Shown here: in pieces, positions 6,961 to 8,925 of the stretch
Layout: every line of letters begins with the position of its first letter
Position numbering within the stretch: position 1 is the first letter of the stretch
From: Verrucomicrobia bacterium 12-59-8
GTDB taxonomy: Bacteria; Verrucomicrobiota; Verrucomicrobiae; Verrucomicrobiales; Verrucomicrobiaceae
Assembly (NCBI GenBank): GCA_002279765.1
Contig: NCCR01000229.1
Location: forward strand, 1 to 8,925
Direction: 5' to 3'
Length of the DNA stretch: 8,925 nucleotides
The notes under the pieces: generated by a model
Database searches by the model: none
Seen by the model: only the letters and a program-made list of their open reading frames with translations
What the model was told of the DNA's origin: nothing
Position numbers and translations under genes: made by a program

Positions 6961-8141
6961 ACAAAGTCACGCAGCCCCGCGTGAGTCCCCTCCGGCGGTG
7001 TGCTGCCCGAGATCACCAGCAAGTCCGGCTTCTGCGCCGGCAGAGCTTTGCCAGCCGTCAGCACCGGCGCCAGCGTAGCTGTAGGCTGCAACGCACGCGC
7101 CAGATAATACAGCGGCGCCGCAGCTTCATCGCGCGTGGCCTCGTCCCCCAGGAAATGAATGCTCACACTGCGCGGTTGCGGCGGCGAGATGAACAGGCGA
7201 TTGTCAAAATCGGACTTGTCGCCGGTGAGTGTCAACGTCGTGGCCTTCGTCGAATTCGGTGGCGCATTGAGTATCCGCGAGGCACCCGGCGGGATCTGCG
7301 CCGTGATGCTGTCGCTCTGCGGCCCCTTCTCCCACGCAAGCGTGAAGTCCCGCAACGCCGACTCACGCGTGTTGCTCAACCGCACCCGCACCAGAGCATC
7401 CGCATTGCCATCCTCATCACGTGCCGCGAGAGCAACCGAAAAATTGTCGTTCGTGCTGGGATCAAGCCGATGGACGTTCAGCGTCAGTTCAGCAGGCCAC
7501 GCAATGGTCCGCAAAGCATCCAGATGCGTGCCCTCTTGCAGATCCGTGATGAGATGAATGCGCTTTTTCAGCGTCGCCGTGCTCGTATCAAACGACGGCA
7601 CCGCCGCAATCAGCGCACGATCCAGTTGCGTGCCGCTCCACGTCGGCTTCAGCTCAGCCAGACGGCTTTGCAGCACGACATTGCGATTCGCCGGTGTGTT
7701 ACGATCTTCCTCAAAGCTCCACACCTGCATAAGTTCCCGATCAAAAACCGCCAGCGCAATGCGATCCGTCACCTTCGCAGCTTTGAACAGCCGCTCCGCC
7801 TCAACCAGCCCGCGTTTCCACAGATCATCGCGCCTCATCGAAGCACTGCGATCCAGCAGGATCAACGTCGCCTGATTGGCCGACGACGCCGTGGCGCTTT
7901 CACTCTGCAAAAAAGGCCGCGCAAACATCAGCGCCAGCAGGATCAAAGCAAGGCATCGCAGCAGCAGCAGCAGCCAGTTCTCCAGCCGCCGCTTGCTCAC
8001 CGGCACCGGCGTGCTCGCATCCAGAAACATCAGCGTACTGAATTCCACCCGATCCTGCGGTGGCCTGCGTCGCAGATGCAGCAATATCGGCGCGATGATC
8101 GCAGCCGCACCAGCGAGGTAGAGTGGGAAGAGCCAGGACAT
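6918..8141 (-). CDS. BatA-type membrane protein with VWA domain (C-terminally truncated by frameshift)
   Basis: This 407-residue product starts at ATG 8141, 14 bases after the DUF58 stop. The start is supported by the characteristic BatA N-terminus, MSWLFPLYLAGAAAIIAPIL followed by HLRRR and RVEFSTLMFL. Membrane helices lie at about 7-22 and 56-74. The VWA domain spans about 90-230 and has an intact metal-binding MIDAS: DRSAS at 97-101, Thr171 in SGTQLDRAL, and Asp200 in LITDLQEG. Residues 230-320 look like a beta domain with IPPGASRILNAPPNS. Residues 325-400 begin an amidotransferase-like fold (PDLLVISGSTPP, LRDFVSAGG). The frame then ends after a short tail unlike the family. The remainder of the family pattern continues in the +1 frame at 6958-6179, so the protein probably lacks its C-terminal membrane helix. 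BatA proteins are MoxR-linked, metal-dependent membrane components. The VWA half could still fold alone. Confidence 0.87.
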   Translation of the reverse strand: MSWLFPLYLAGAAAIIAPILLHLRRRPPQDRVEFSTLMFLDASTPVPVSKRRLENWLLLLLRCLALILLALMFARPFLQSESATASSANQATLILLDRSASMRRDDLWKRGLVEAERLFKAAKVTDRIALAVFDRELMQVWSFEEDRNTPANRNVVLQSRLAELKPTWSGTQLDRALIAAVPSFDTSTATLKKRIHLITDLQEGTHLDALRTIAWPAELTLNVHRLDPSTNDNFSVALAARDEDGNADALVRVRLSNTRESALRDFTLAWEKGPQSDSITAQIPPGASRILNAPPNSTKATTLTLTGDKSDFDNRLFISPPQPRSVSIHFLGDEATRDEAAAPLYYLARALQPTATLAPVLTAGKALPAQKPDLLVISGSTPPEGTHAGLRDFVSAGGFLHQGRGRE

Positions 8142-8155
8142 TGGGAAAGGACGAC

Positions 8156-8925
8156 CTACGCAGCGATGCGTGAGGCGGAAGATTTGGAAGCTTTCTTGCG
8201 CTGACGCGCACTTAGAAAATCAAAGAGCACCTCTTCCAACGGCTGATCCGTCGGACAAAAATGGTATTCAACATTATGGCGATCAGTCGCCGCCTGGATC
8301 GTATCCCGGTGCGCCTGCAACCGCTTCAGGTAATTCTCGCGTACCAGCTGCGGATCAATGAACCGCTCCGCCCCAGTCTCCGCATCCCGAAAGTGCGCCG
8401 ACTTTTCAAAGGTGAAATCAATCTCCGCCCGGTCCATCAGGTGAAACAACACCAGGTCATGCCCCATCGCACTCAGCAGCGCCAGTTGCTTCTCCAGATG
8501 CTCCACCGGCGCCAGCAAATCCGTAATCAGACAAATCATCCCACGCTTCCGCAGCAGCTCCGCCAGTTGCCCCACCGACAGCGCCAGTGAAGTCCCCGCC
8601 GCCTTCGCCGGCCGTTCCAGTTCCGTAATGATCCGCCGCAGATGCCCCGGTCGATTCCTCGGCGGCAGGTGCTCCTCAATCCCATCCGCAAAAGTCGTCA
8701 GCCCCGCCGCATCCCCCTGCTTCATCAAAAACGACGCCAGCGTCGCAGCCAGCGTCGCCGCATAATCCGCCTTCGTATATCCCGTCGAGCCAAACCCCAT
8801 CGACTTGCTGTGATCGATCACCAGCTGACACCGCAGATTCGTCTCATCCTCAAACTTCTTGATGTACGTCCGGTCACTCCGCGCCAGCACCTTCCAGTCA
8901 ATGTACCGTGGATCATCCCCCTGCA
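8156..8925 (-). CDS. DUF58 family VWA-like protein (5' end outside window)
   Basis: The frame is open to the right edge and its start lies outside the window; the GTG at 8890 is internal. The first visible residues, QGDDPRYIDWK followed by VLARSDRTYIKKFE, are the hallmark of DUF58 proteins, which normally have about 120-200 more residues N-terminal to it. A VWA-like domain follows with a complete MIDAS: DHSKS (codons 8815-8801), Thr in AGTSLALSVG and Asp in CLITDLL. The C-terminus has LVRENYLKRLQAHRDTIQAA and LEEVLFDFLSARQRKK, also typical of the family. No membrane helix is visible, so it is probably cytoplasmic or membrane-associated. DUF58 genes usually sit directly after a MoxR AAA+ ATPase gene, expected just beyond the right edge. 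The next gene begins 14 bases after its TAG at 8156-8158. Confidence 0.92.
   Translation of the reverse strand, partial: QGDDPRYIDWKVLARSDRTYIKKFEDETNLRCQLVIDHSKSMGFGSTGYTKADYAATLAATLASFLMKQGDAAGLTTFADGIEEHLPPRNRPGHLRRIITELERPAKAAGTSLALSVGQLAELLRKRGMICLITDLLAPVEHLEKQLALLSAMGHDLVLFHLMDRAEIDFTFEKSAHFRDAETGAERFIDPQLVRENYLKRLQAHRDTIQAATDRHNVEYHFCPTDQPLEEVLFDFLSARQRKKASKSSASRIAA

Noticed and set aside
6936..8204. Plus-strand 422-codon open frame opposite the BatA/VWA gene
   Set aside because: It is Arg/Gln/His-rich with no recognisable motif, while the minus strand has clear BatA and MIDAS motifs and good start context.
8890..8890. GTG at 8890 as the start of the DUF58 gene
   Set aside because: The frame continues upstream to the window edge and encodes the conserved GDDPRYIDWK motif, so the true start is outside the window.

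Overview
The window looks like chromosomal DNA of a Verrucomicrobiota or Planctomycetota bacterium, more likely the former (for example the Prosthecobacter/Verrucomicrobium group). The basis is the gene set and order, the moderately high GC content and the protein style; there is no rRNA or marker gene to confirm it. All recognisable genes lie on the minus strand, so the window reads right to left as a single probable operon. Coding sequence fills almost everything; the only gaps are 14, 12 and 66 bases. I found no RNA gene, insertion sequence, CRISPR array or clear terminator.

In transcription order: (1) 8925-8156, the C-terminal part of a DUF58 protein with a complete VWA-type metal site, running off the right edge. 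(2) 8141-6918, a BatA-type membrane VWA protein. (3) 6958-6179, an ORF in another frame that reads as the missing C-terminal part of the same BatA/VWA protein, with an amidotransferase-like segment and a last membrane helix. The pair therefore looks like one gene broken by a frameshift, probably with some sequence lost at the junction. (4) 6166-2033, a 1377-residue DUF4175-type protein with three N-terminal membrane helices, a beta-rich extracytoplasmic part, a very long coiled coil, a Gly/Gln/Lys/Glu-rich tandem-repeat linker and a conserved C-terminal helical domain. (5) 1966-1, a membrane protein with a degenerate FHA-like N-terminus, one membrane helix and Sel1-like repeats, running off the left edge.

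Genes 1-4 match the known MoxR / DUF58 / BatA-VWA / DUF4175 arrangement of these phyla, which is related to the Bat (aerotolerance) clusters. The MoxR AAA+ ATPase would be expected just beyond the right edge. The inferred job is a MoxR-driven, metal-dependent assembly or quality-control machine at the cytoplasmic membrane, with the DUF4175 protein as a long envelope-spanning component. The substrate cannot be read from sequence. The parts that do not fit a routine operon are the split BatA/VWA gene, the expanded repeat linker in the DUF4175 protein, and the FHA-like domain that lacks the usual phosphothreonine-binding residues.
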